Shown: in pieces, positions 1-7,170 of the stretch
How the letters are laid out: each line of letters opens with the position of its first letter
How positions within the stretch are numbered: position 1 is the first letter of the stretch
Assembly (NCBI GenBank): GCA_019243445.1
Contig: JAFAUH010000171.1
Span: 1-37,419 of the forward strand
DNA length: 37,419 bases
From: Streptomycetaceae bacterium
Lineage (GTDB): Bacteria; Actinomycetota; Actinomycetes; Streptomycetales; Streptomycetaceae
Reading direction: 5' to 3'
The notes under the pieces: model-generated
The model's database searches: none
What the model saw: only the letters and a program-made list of their open reading frames with translations
What the model was told of the DNA's origin: nothing
Translations under genes and position numbers: made by a program

Positions 1-653
1 CCTTCCAAGGCGAGGGGCCCAGCTGTGGGCATCCGGCGCTGTTCATCCGCCTGTCGCGGTGCAACCTGACGTGCCAACGCTGCGATACGAAGTACACCTG
101 GGACTGGAGCCAGTTCGACCCCCGCAAGGAGTCAGCCAAGCGATCCGTCGCGGACCTGGTCGCCTGGGCCGTGTCCTCGCCGGTTGAGCTGGTCGTGATC
201 ACCGGCGGCGAGCCGCTGGTTCAGCAGCGGGGGCTGATTCCCCTTGTGCAGGGGTTGCTGGCAGCCGGGAAGCGGGTGGAGTTCGAGACGAACGGCACCT
301 TGGTGCCCGATCCGGTGCTGCTCATCGACAAGATCCAGTTCAACGTTTCTCCGAAGATCGCCAGCTTCGGCGTGGCCGAGGAGAAGAGCCTGGTGCCAGC
401 CGCCTTGGAGGCGTTCGCCGCGTCCGGGCGGGCAGTGTTCAAGTTCGTCGCCGGCTCGGTGCCGGACCTCGACCGGATCGCCGCGCTCGTGGACGCGCAT
501 GGCCTCAGGCCGGTGTGGGTGATGCCGGAAGGCATGACCGCCGAGGCGCTCACCGAGGCGACGCGAGCGCTCGCGGATGCTGTGGCGGCCCGGCACTGGC
601 ACTTCACCACAAGGTTGCACGTCCTGGCATTCGCCGACGCCCGCGGTCGCTGA
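1..653 (+). CDS. queE: 7-carboxy-7-deazaguanine synthase QueE (5'-truncated)
   Basis: This is a radical SAM enzyme that converts 6-carboxy-5,6,7,8-tetrahydropterin to 7-carboxy-7-deazaguanine (CDG), the base-forming step of the preQ0/queuosine and 7-deazapurine pathways. The reading frame (codons from position 3) is open from the window edge, so the start lies upstream and 216 residues are visible. The N-terminal part shows FQGEG followed by RCNLTCQRCD, the CX3CX2C cluster motif in the short form usual for QueE. Further on come TGGEPL, the GGE SAM-binding motif, and FETNGT. The stop is 53 bases before folE, on the same strand. Finding it next to GTP cyclohydrolase I strongly supports a 7-deazaguanine role. 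No queC or queD is visible, but they could lie upstream of the window. Confidence 0.95.
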   Translation, partial: FQGEGPSCGHPALFIRLSRCNLTCQRCDTKYTWDWSQFDPRKESAKRSVADLVAWAVSSPVELVVITGGEPLVQQRGLIPLVQGLLAAGKRVEFETNGTLVPDPVLLIDKIQFNVSPKIASFGVAEEKSLVPAALEAFAASGRAVFKFVAGSVPDLDRIAALVDAHGLRPVWVMPEGMTAEALTEATRALADAVAARHWHFTTRLHVLAFADARGR

Positions 654-706
654 CCGTCCCTCCCGCTCAGTCCTCTGTTTCCCCAAGTCCCTGGAAGCGA
701 GAGCTC

Positions 707-1360
707 ATGATGAATGCCGTATTCAGCCTGGACGCCGGCCCGCATGCCGTCGTGCCGCCGCAGCTTGCCCCCGCCCCCGCTGACCCTGCAGGGCGAATTG
801 ACACCGATCGTGTCGCCGACCTCATCGGCCAGCTCCTGGTCGCACTCGGCGAGGATCCGGGCCGCGAGGGGCTGACGGAGACGCCAGCCCGGGTCGCCGC
901 CTGGTGGAGCGCCTTCCTGTCCCCGGACACCTCGATGACGGCAACCTGCTTCACCGAGTCGCACCTGAGGGATCAGTTGGTCGTGGTCGGCGGCATGAAC
1001 GTGTGGTCCCTGTGCGAGCACCACATGCTGCCGATGAACCTTCAGGCCGCGGCCGGTTACGTCCCCGAGGGCGAAGTGGTCGGGCTGTCGAAGTTCGGGC
1101 GGATCGCGCAGCGGTACGCCGGGCGGCTCCAGGTGCAGGAGCGGTTCACCCGGCAGATCGCCAGGGAGATCGCCAGCGTGATCGGGCGCGAGGACGTGGC
1201 CGTTGCCGTCCGCGGCACCCACCTGTGCATGAGCATGCGCGGGGTACGGATGGAGGCCGCCCGTACCACCACGCTGCAGACCGGAGGCCGGTTTCAGGTC
1301 GATCCGGTGCTCTCGCAGCAGTTCCTCGCCCTCGCCACCGGACAGTGGGGAGCGGCGTAA
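707..1360 (+). CDS. folE: GTP cyclohydrolase I (FolE type I)
   Basis: This enzyme hydrolyses GTP to 7,8-dihydroneopterin triphosphate, the first step of both folate and 7-deazaguanine synthesis. The protein has 217 residues from the ATG at 707; an adjacent ATG at 710 is an alternative, and a purine-rich GAAGCGAGAG lies just upstream. The zinc ligands are visible as C103 and H106 in CEHHMLP and C174 in THLCMSMRG, with spacing like E. coli FolE (C110, H113, C181). GLSKFGRI and the VQERFTRQI segment are also classic FolE. Its position directly after queE suggests a pathway-dedicated copy and not the housekeeping folate enzyme. Its TAA stop overlaps the next ATG (TAATG), so the following small ORF may be translationally coupled. 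Confidence 0.95.
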   Translation: MMNAVFSLDAGPHAVVPPQLAPAPADPAGRIDTDRVADLIGQLLVALGEDPGREGLTETPARVAAWWSAFLSPDTSMTATCFTESHLRDQLVVVGGMNVWSLCEHHMLPMNLQAAAGYVPEGEVVGLSKFGRIAQRYAGRLQVQERFTRQIAREIASVIGREDVAVAVRGTHLCMSMRGVRMEAARTTTLQTGGRFQVDPVLSQQFLALATGQWGAA

Positions 1361-1593
1361 TGACCGAGAGCATCGACTCTTCCGTGATCGCCCATGGCGA
1401 GACAGGCATCGGCAACCGCCGCGTCCAAGACCTGCTGTCCAAGCTCACCGTAGATCACCCCTCCCGCCCTAAACCGGCGTCGGACTCGCTCCGCGACGAC
1501 GCTCGGCACGGCTTCGACAGACGCTACGACCATCCATCGAACCAGCGAGAGCGGCGAGCGCCGACTCCCGTGGCAGCGTCAACCTCAAGGTAG
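1360..1593 (+). CDS. small hypothetical protein, 77 aa
   Basis: This short frame begins at an ATG overlapping the folE stop (TAATG) and ends 4 bases before the GTG of the next gene. The predicted protein is hydrophilic and rich in Arg, Asp and Ser, starting MTESIDSSVIAHGETGIGN. No cysteine cluster, membrane segment or known domain is visible. Perfect coupling to folE and the absence of any other gene in this interval support translation, but I do not recognise a family. It could be a small partner protein or a precursor-like peptide of the pathway. It could also be a chance frame serving as a leader for the downstream gene, since the AAGGTAGG ahead of the next start lies at its 3' end. Confidence 0.5.
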   Translation: MTESIDSSVIAHGETGIGNRRVQDLLSKLTVDHPSRPKPASDSLRDDARHGFDRRYDHPSNQRERRAPTPVAASTSR

Positions 1594-1597
1594 GTCA

Positions 1598-3418
1598 GTG
1601 GACATGCGCAGTTACACCACGCCACACGGAGCATGGGTCGTGCTCGGCGGGATACATCTGCTCAACGGGATCGCCCCCCGCCGACCCGACGACCCGATCG
1701 TACTCATCCGGGTAGCCCCTCAGGAGGTGTGCGTACCCAGCACCACCGTCGTCATTCACTGGGACACGCTCGGGACATGCCTGGTCACCGCCCTGACTTC
1801 GCAAGGCACTCCGCTCGCGACCGGCCGGATAGACGGCAGCGCCCTGTTTCCCGACGGCATCGCCGGCCCCGCCGTGCGCACAATGATCGGCGAGGCAGCG
1901 GCCCCCGGCCTCGTCCCTTTGTGCTACCTGGCTGAACACCCCGGCGGCTACCACGCATACGCCCAGATCCACTTCTCCCCGCAGGACGCCTGCTTCCTGC
2001 GCACCACCCGTGAACCCGTCGGCGCGGGCCTGGTGGAGGAACTGCGCTGGCTGAACCCGGCACTTTCCGCACACGCGGACTCAGCGCTGCGACTCAACAA
2101 CCACCGACGCTACTTCCACACCCACTTCCCCGGCACGGAACTCGAGTACAAGTACAACATCACGCCCAGAGCGGACATCTGGACGTCCGCCGTGACCCTG
2201 CTCAAAGCCTTGCGTGAGGGCGAACTACCCGACTGCCGACCCGAATACCGGAACGAACTACAGATCAACTACTTCGACAACCACCTGTTCGACGTCACCG
2301 GTCCCGATTCCGAACTCGGCTACGCGTCCTTCATCCCCACCATCGACGGCAGACACGTACTCAAGCGCAAGTGGTGTACCGAGGACACCTTCGCACGCCG
2401 CGAGGAGATCGCCGTCATCGACGTCGCACCCGACGGCCTCCAGGACTATCTCCGTGCGGAGTTGGGCCTTCAAGTGCGGGCCATGCCGCCCTTCCGGCGC
2501 GTCCGCTACGACATCCAATGCGAGTCGATGCGCACCGGCCACGTCTACGGCATCTTCTTCGACCACTGCTCACTCCTCGAAGCGCCGGACGTGGTGCTCG
2601 CACAATGCGAGATGGAATACCTGCGCTCGCGAAGCCTGCTCAACCGTGACCAGGACGAAGTCTTGGTAGAAATGGACCGCATCAGCCTCTGGCTCCAAGA
2701 CCACCTCACCCAGCGCGGGCTGACCAAGCAGCGGACCTTCTATTCCAAGCGCACCTTCCTACGCGAGGTCCTTGCTGCCCGTCCTGAACTCGCGCCGGGT
2801 GACTCGCCCTGTCCACTCCAGCCAGAGGCGACATCCATGTCGGACGCATTACCCGCTCAGACCGCCGATTCCGAACCGCATGCCGCCGCAGCTCTGCCAG
2901 CGACGGCGAATGGCAGCAACGGGCAGGGGGTCACGCACCTGACGTGGCCTCGAATGGAAGAGCTGGTCAGCCGGATCGCCGTAGCAATCAGGGATGACGG
3001 CGCTCCTCAGACCCTGATAGCAGTTCTGCGCGGTGGTGGCATACCGGCGGTCTGGCTCTCCCACCAACTCGGGTTGCGGGATGTCCGGGGGGTGGAGGTA
3101 ACCCACACCGTGGACGACAGCACCAACGCCGCGAAAACGGCGCAGCCAGTGGCCGTCAACCCGGCCTCGCTGGGCGATGTCACCGGCCGGGACGTCCTGA
3201 TCATGGACGACGTCGCCGGCACTGGGCACACCCTCGCCGCCGCGGCGCGACTGGCCACCGACGCAGGAGCCCGTCGGGTGCGGACCGCGGTGTGCGTGGT
3301 GAACGAGGACAACTGGACCGGTCGCCTCCCGGCTGAGGCGACCGTCACCTACATCGGCACGATCACCCACGGCTGGGTGGTCTTCCCCTGGGAGGGCAAC
3401 GATGAGCACGAGCACTGA
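1598..3418 (+). CDS. CYTH/triphosphate-tunnel domain fused to purine-type phosphoribosyltransferase
   Basis: This 606-residue protein starts at GTG 1598 (ATG 1604 is an alternative), with AAGGTAGG upstream. Residues 1-170 are unassigned. Around residue 180 comes TELEYKYN, matching the ExExK signature of CYTH/triphosphate tunnel metalloenzymes. Downstream basic (VLKRKW) and acidic (QCEMEYL) strands fit the same barrel. After a low-complexity linker (about 405-435), residues 440-600 form a type I phosphoribosyltransferase with AVLRGGG and the PRPP loop VLIMDDVAGTGHTL, closest in style to xanthine/hypoxanthine-type enzymes. In context the PRT half probably attaches ribose-5-phosphate to a 7-deazaguanine base, and the CYTH half probably acts on a triphosphate; both are inferences. 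The linker holds an ATG at 2837 preceded by AGAGG, so the PRT domain might also be made alone. The 3' end overlaps the methyltransferase by 17 bases. Confidence 0.85.
   Translation: MDMRSYTTPHGAWVVLGGIHLLNGIAPRRPDDPIVLIRVAPQEVCVPSTTVVIHWDTLGTCLVTALTSQGTPLATGRIDGSALFPDGIAGPAVRTMIGEAAAPGLVPLCYLAEHPGGYHAYAQIHFSPQDACFLRTTREPVGAGLVEELRWLNPALSAHADSALRLNNHRRYFHTHFPGTELEYKYNITPRADIWTSAVTLLKALREGELPDCRPEYRNELQINYFDNHLFDVTGPDSELGYASFIPTIDGRHVLKRKWCTEDTFARREEIAVIDVAPDGLQDYLRAELGLQVRAMPPFRRVRYDIQCESMRTGHVYGIFFDHCSLLEAPDVVLAQCEMEYLRSRSLLNRDQDEVLVEMDRISLWLQDHLTQRGLTKQRTFYSKRTFLREVLAARPELAPGDSPCPLQPEATSMSDALPAQTADSEPHAAAALPATANGSNGQGVTHLTWPRMEELVSRIAVAIRDDGAPQTLIAVLRGGGIPAVWLSHQLGLRDVRGVEVTHTVDDSTNAAKTAQPVAVNPASLGDVTGRDVLIMDDVAGTGHTLAAAARLATDAGARRVRTAVCVVNEDNWTGRLPAEATVTYIGTITHGWVVFPWEGNDEHEH
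2849..2851 (+). promoter_or_regulatory. TTA leucine codon (probable bldA dependence)
   Basis: This is an in-frame TTA codon in the linker of the CYTH-PRT gene (reading SDALPAQ), five codons after the internal ATG at 2837. In Streptomyces, TTA is read only by the developmentally controlled bldA tRNA, so full-length PRT domain production should be delayed until late growth. It is the only clear TTA I noticed in this operon. Confidence 0.7.
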
Positions 3419-4226
3419 TCTTCCCGAGCAGTTCCGCACCCGGCCCGGGACGCCCATGATCGGCCCGTACAGCACCAACCAGATGGACGACTTCTACACG
3501 GCGCTGCACCGCGGGGAGGCCAAGGCATCGGGGCTGATGAATCTGATGCAGCACCTCATCGTCGCCGAACGGTGCGCGCCGGGTGCGAAGGTGCTGGACG
3601 TGTGCTGCGGCCGTGGGCTGGCGTTGCCGCTGCTTGCCCGGTACACGCCGGAGATCGGGCAGTACGTCGGGCTGGACATCAGCTCCGACAATCTGAACCA
3701 GGCCCGGGAACGGATCGCGTTCTTGCGCGAGACGTACGGAGAGCTCTTCCCGATCGAGCTCGTCGAGTGCGATGTGGCCCAGCCCTGGCCGCAACTGCCC
3801 GCCTTCGACGTGGCGCTGTATACCTCGGCGCTGGAGCACCTGCCCTTCGAACTCGGTGCGCGCAGCCTGCGCAGCACGGCGCAGGCGCTTGCGCCCGGCG
3901 GGCGGTTGTTCCTGTCCACGCCGCAAGTCTTCGGCCCACCGCCGCGGCCTCTGCAGTACCGCGTCCACGTCTACGAGTGGTCGCGGGAGGAAGTGGGGCA
4001 GGTCGTCGGCGAGGCGGGCCTGGTCGTCGAGGACGTGATGGGCCTGCTGCCGCCCGAACCAAAAGTAGTGGCCGACGAGCTCACCGAACGCTACGGGCCG
4101 GGTGCGGCCGACTGGTACCGCGATCTTGCCGCGCGCGTCCCTGGGGCACTGCTGGACACGGTCTCGGCGGTGTCAGTGCCGCAGACGGCGACTGAGCTGC
4201 TGTACGTCTGCCGGAGGCCCGCGTGA
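3402..4226 (+). CDS. class I SAM-dependent methyltransferase
   Basis: This is a 274-residue Rossmann-fold methyltransferase. Motif I is VLDVCCGRG at residues 64-72, followed by the acidic strand end VGLDIS near residue 90 that binds the SAM ribose. A later segment (YTSALEHLPF, then LAPGGRLFLSTP) matches motifs II and III of small-molecule methyltransferases. The ATG at 3402 overlaps the 3' end of the CYTH-PRT gene by 17 bases. Its own stop overlaps the GTG of the next gene. Placement inside a nucleotide-tailoring operon suggests O-, N- or C-methylation of the product or of an amino acid unit. The substrate cannot be read from sequence, and the Cys pair in motif I is unusual but not disabling. 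Confidence 0.85.
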   Translation: MSTSTDLPEQFRTRPGTPMIGPYSTNQMDDFYTALHRGEAKASGLMNLMQHLIVAERCAPGAKVLDVCCGRGLALPLLARYTPEIGQYVGLDISSDNLNQARERIAFLRETYGELFPIELVECDVAQPWPQLPAFDVALYTSALEHLPFELGARSLRSTAQALAPGGRLFLSTPQVFGPPPRPLQYRVHVYEWSREEVGQVVGEAGLVVEDVMGLLPPEPKVVADELTERYGPGAADWYRDLAARVPGALLDTVSAVSVPQTATELLYVCRRPA

Positions 4227-4945
4227 GTGCCGCCGCCATCCCCGCGTCTCGCCACGCCTCGGAGGTTCCCGGCCGGCCGTTTTGGGTGAGTGTGGAGGGC
4301 ATCAACGGGGTCGGGAAGACCAGCGCGGTCCACGCGACGGCCGCGTCCCTCGGCTCGCGGTGCTTGCGGCTGGATGAGCTGACCGACCAGGCCGCCGACA
4401 CCCTGTCCGGCCGGGTGATCGCCGCCCTCGCCGCGAGCGGGGACGTCTTCTTGCGGACCGGGCACCCGGTCGTCGAAACGCTGGCGCTGCTGGCCTTGAA
4501 GTTCCGCGAGGCCGAGCGCCTCGATTCCGAGCGCCTGGACGGGGTCGACGTGATCGTCGAGGACCGCGGCGTGGACAGCGTGGCCGTCTATCAGGGGGCG
4601 ATCTTGCACGCCGAGCACCGGCAAACGCCCGCCCGGGCGGTGGCTGAACAGGTTCTGGCCACCGCCCGCCGGTGGCGGCCGATGCCGGACGCCACCATCT
4701 TGCTGACCGGCGACCGCGAGGTGTGCACGGCCCGGTTCGCCGCACGCATCGGCCGCAGCCTCGCGGCGCGCGACCTGGAGGTGATCGCGCAGGCCGACCA
4801 ACTGTACCGGGAGTTGGCCGCCGCCGAGCCGGCCCGGTTCACCGTGGTCGACGTGACCGGGCACGGCCCGGAGGAGACCGGTAAGGCCGTCGAAGCCGCC
4901 GTCCGCGCCACTGTGGCGCACAGGGAGGTCGACCGTGCCTCGTGA
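4223..4945 (+). CDS. thymidylate-kinase-like P-loop kinase (copy 1)
   Basis: This 240-residue protein starts at the GTG overlapping the previous stop (GTGA). The Walker A motif EGINGVGKT sits at residues 25-33. The second nucleotide-kinase signature is VEDRGVDS, the DR(x)xxS-type motif after the strand that carries the Walker B acid in dTMP/dNMP kinases. An ILLTGDREVCTARFAAR stretch resembles the LID region. The family transfers phosphate from ATP to a nucleoside monophosphate; thymidylate kinase is the best known member. A dedicated copy in a 7-deazapurine operon suggests phosphorylation of a modified nucleotide, or use of the fold for another phosphorylation or ligation. The gene ends 11 bases inside the radical SAM gene. 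A paralogue lies at 7167. Confidence 0.8.
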   Translation: MSAAAIPASRHASEVPGRPFWVSVEGINGVGKTSAVHATAASLGSRCLRLDELTDQAADTLSGRVIAALAASGDVFLRTGHPVVETLALLALKFREAERLDSERLDGVDVIVEDRGVDSVAVYQGAILHAEHRQTPARAVAEQVLATARRWRPMPDATILLTGDREVCTARFAARIGRSLAARDLEVIAQADQLYRELAAAEPARFTVVDVTGHGPEETGKAVEAAVRATVAHREVDRAS

Positions 4946-5969
4946 CATCACCTTGTTGTGGGCCTTGCGCTCGCCCTGCTCGTTCGCGTGCCCGCACTGC
5001 TATTTCGGGGAGTTGGAGGAGCACAAGAAGGCCCTCCCGGAGGGCCTGGGCGTGCTGTCCCACATCCCCGTACGCGACCTCGACCGCACCGTCATGGACG
5101 CGTTCGCGCAGACCTTGGCGGACTCGCCGGTCGAACGGGTCGTCATCGCCGGCGGCGAGCCGCTGGACTGGCTGCCCACCCTCAGCCTGATCAAGACGAT
5201 CAAGCAGGCCGGGTGCCAGGTCGTCGTCGCGACCAACGGCGTACCGCTCACCCGGCCCGGCATCGCTCGGCGGCTCGTCGAGTTCGGCGTCGACGGGGTC
5301 TCGGTGTCCCTCGACAGCGCGGACGCGGCCACGAATGACCGGCTGCGGCCCTCCAGGTCCGGCCGGGTCGGCCACCACGAGGTCCTGGCCGGGATCCGCA
5401 CCCTGCTGAGCGAGCGAGGTTCCGGGCCGGCCCCGCGGGTCGGCATCTACACCGTGGTCATGCGCGACCGCCCCCAGGAGATCACCGACGTCGCCCGGCT
5501 CGCCCGCGAGGTCGGCGTCGACTACTACGTCCCGCAGCCCATCTCCCTCCCGCCAGACCACAAGCTCTTCGACGAGCGGTGCCACACCCCCGAGGACATC
5601 CCCGCGGTCGAAGACCAACTGCGCCGACTCCAAGAGGACCCCGGCAAGCTCACCATCCCGGACCCCGCCTACATGCGGCAGTTCCTCGCCTCGATCTCCA
5701 CCCAGGACAGCGGCCGGGTCGAGGACTGCTTCGGTGGGGCCCAGCTGTTCTTCATCCAGCCCGACGGCTCGCTGTGGGACTGCCCTTCCGACCGGCGGAT
5801 CGCCGCCACAGCGGCCGAGGAGCAGCGCACCATCGTCGGCGCCGATGCGCGGACCTTGTTCGCCGACCGCCCGGCGTGCACGGACTGCCACCACTTCTCT
5901 CGGGACTGCGTGAACATGGGCCCCCTCGTGCTCGGTATGCCCCGCCTCCTCGCCCGGGAGGCCACATGA
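4935..5969 (+). CDS. radical SAM enzyme with SPASM-like C-terminal cysteines
   Basis: This 344-residue protein starts at GTG 4935, overlapping the kinase gene by 11 bases. The [4Fe-4S] motif is C15-x3-C19-x2-C22 in SPCSFACPHCYFG, followed by IAGGEPL, ATNGVPL and a VSLDSADAATND segment typical of MoaA/SPASM-type enzymes. The C-terminal 90 residues contain more cysteines (DCFGG, DCPSD, CTDCHHFSRDC), the pattern of auxiliary clusters, and FIQPDGSLWDCP is typical of SPASM domains. It is therefore distinct from QueE upstream. Such enzymes modify peptides or small molecules by hydrogen abstraction. Here it is coupled by ATGA to a DegT aminotransferase, so the two may act in sequence on a sugar or amino acid moiety. 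The substrate is unknown. Confidence 0.88.
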   Translation: MPRDITLLWALRSPCSFACPHCYFGELEEHKKALPEGLGVLSHIPVRDLDRTVMDAFAQTLADSPVERVVIAGGEPLDWLPTLSLIKTIKQAGCQVVVATNGVPLTRPGIARRLVEFGVDGVSVSLDSADAATNDRLRPSRSGRVGHHEVLAGIRTLLSERGSGPAPRVGIYTVVMRDRPQEITDVARLAREVGVDYYVPQPISLPPDHKLFDERCHTPEDIPAVEDQLRRLQEDPGKLTIPDPAYMRQFLASISTQDSGRVEDCFGGAQLFFIQPDGSLWDCPSDRRIAATAAEEQRTIVGADARTLFADRPACTDCHHFSRDCVNMGPLVLGMPRLLAREAT

Positions 5970-7078
5970 CCGGCCTGCCGCCACTCCCCGCGCGGGAGGG
6001 CCTCGGCGAGGGCATGGTGGCCGCGCTGGCCGGGATGCCCGACCCTGCCGGAGCCGAGTTCACCACCCGGTTCGAGCACGACCTCGCCAGCACGTTCTCC
6101 AGTCGGGAGGCGGTCGCGGTGTCCTCCGGCACGACGGCCCTGCACGCCGCGCTGTCCGCGATCGGCATCGGGCCGGGCGACGAGGTCCTGGTGCCGGCTC
6201 TCACCGTCGTCATGACCGCCGCACCGGTCGTACTGCTCGGTGCCACGCCGGTGTTCGTCGACAGCGACCCCGGCACCCTCGACTTGGACTACGCCGACGC
6301 CGCCGCCAAGGTCACGGCCCGCACCAAGGCGATCGTTCCGGTGCACCTGTGGGGCAGGATGGGAGACCCGGCCAAGCTCCGTGCGTTCGCGGCAGCGCAG
6401 GGGCTCACCATCATCGAGGACGCCGCGCAGGCCGCAGGCAGTTCACGCGCCGACGTCACGGCCGGCACGGTCGGCGCAGCCGGATGCTTCAGCCTGAAAG
6501 ACGGCAAAATCCTCTGGAGTGGTGAGGGCGGCTTCATCCTGACCGACGACAGCCAACTCGCCGCCCACGCCCGGGCCTTCCGAAGCCACTGGCTCCAGCC
6601 CCCGCCCGGCAGCCGCCCCCAGGAACGGATCGCCCTCAACGGGCGCCTGGCCGAACCACTCGCCGCGCTCGCCCAAGCCAACCTGCGCAGGTTCCCGGCC
6701 CTGCTGGAGTACCGCTGTGCCCAGACCGCGCACCTGTCCCGCGCCCTGGAGGGCACCCGCGGCATCACGCCTCTCCAGCCGGCCACGGACGAGAAGTGGA
6801 ACTGCTACGCCCCGCTCCTGCACATCGGCCTGCCGCACCCCCGGGCGTTCGCCGAACACCTCGCCCAGCAAGGAGTGCCGAACTCCACCGGCAGCTTCAC
6901 GTTGGTGCCGTGCGACACCCGGCCCATGTTCACCAGCCCGGACCGGGCGCCGTGTCGCGGCGCCGCCCAGATCCTGGACCGCACCCTCGCTCTCGTCCTC
7001 ACCGAGCGCGACACCGTAGCGGTGCTCGACCGCTACGCCGCCGTCATCACCTGGGAGGCCGCCGCATGGTGCACATGA
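5966..7078 (+). CDS. DegT/DnrJ/EryC1/StrS-family PLP aminotransferase
   Basis: This 370-residue fold-type I PLP enzyme starts at the ATG overlapping the radical SAM stop (ATGA). Recognisable segments are SSGTTALHAAL, which binds the PLP phosphate, VPALTVVMTA, IIEDAAQAAG, and the lysine motif GKILWSGEGG. In the last, the lysine at about residue 181 sits five residues before GEGG, as in the family. These enzymes usually transaminate keto-sugars, and some act on other ketones or serve as dehydratases. The frame continues open upstream of 5966, but family alignment and the overlap fix the start. Its stop overlaps the ATG of a 31-codon ORF. Together with the radical SAM enzyme it suggests formation of an amino-sugar or amino-cyclitol-like unit on the nucleoside. 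Confidence 0.88.
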   Translation: MTGLPPLPAREGLGEGMVAALAGMPDPAGAEFTTRFEHDLASTFSSREAVAVSSGTTALHAALSAIGIGPGDEVLVPALTVVMTAAPVVLLGATPVFVDSDPGTLDLDYADAAAKVTARTKAIVPVHLWGRMGDPAKLRAFAAAQGLTIIEDAAQAAGSSRADVTAGTVGAAGCFSLKDGKILWSGEGGFILTDDSQLAAHARAFRSHWLQPPPGSRPQERIALNGRLAEPLAALAQANLRRFPALLEYRCAQTAHLSRALEGTRGITPLQPATDEKWNCYAPLLHIGLPHPRAFAEHLAQQGVPNSTGSFTLVPCDTRPMFTSPDRAPCRGAAQILDRTLALVLTERDTVAVLDRYAAVITWEAAAWCT

Positions 7079-7170
7079 CCGATGCCCCGGAGCCCGCGCC
7101 GACCACCCCGGCCAGAACGCTCCTTCCGACGGTCCCCCGTCCTCGTCCCCGAACGGATGCTGCCATATGA
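7075..7170 (+). CDS. 31-aa proline-rich mini-ORF
   Basis: The ATG overlaps the aminotransferase stop (ATGA), and the stop overlaps the next ATG by the same ATGA arrangement. The frame therefore fills the 92-base gap between two genes exactly. The peptide is rich in Pro, Thr, Ala and Arg, with no hydrophobic helix and no cysteine. The precise coupling at both ends suggests that it is translated, either as a functional small peptide or simply to keep ribosomes moving into the next gene. No family is recognised. Confidence 0.45.
   Translation: MTDAPEPAPTTPARTLLPTVPRPRPRTDAAI

Noticed and set aside
221-1222. Long minus-strand open frame (333 codons) under queE and folE
   Set aside because: It is Arg/Pro/His-rich with no conserved motif and is fully antisense to two unmistakable enzyme genes.
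5579-5965. Upstream extension of the DegT frame
   Set aside because: The extension is Arg/Pro/His-rich and lies inside the radical SAM gene; the family start fits ATG 5966.
4839-5984. 381-codon minus-strand frame under the radical SAM gene
   Set aside because: It is a GC-bias shadow; the plus strand has all radical SAM motifs.
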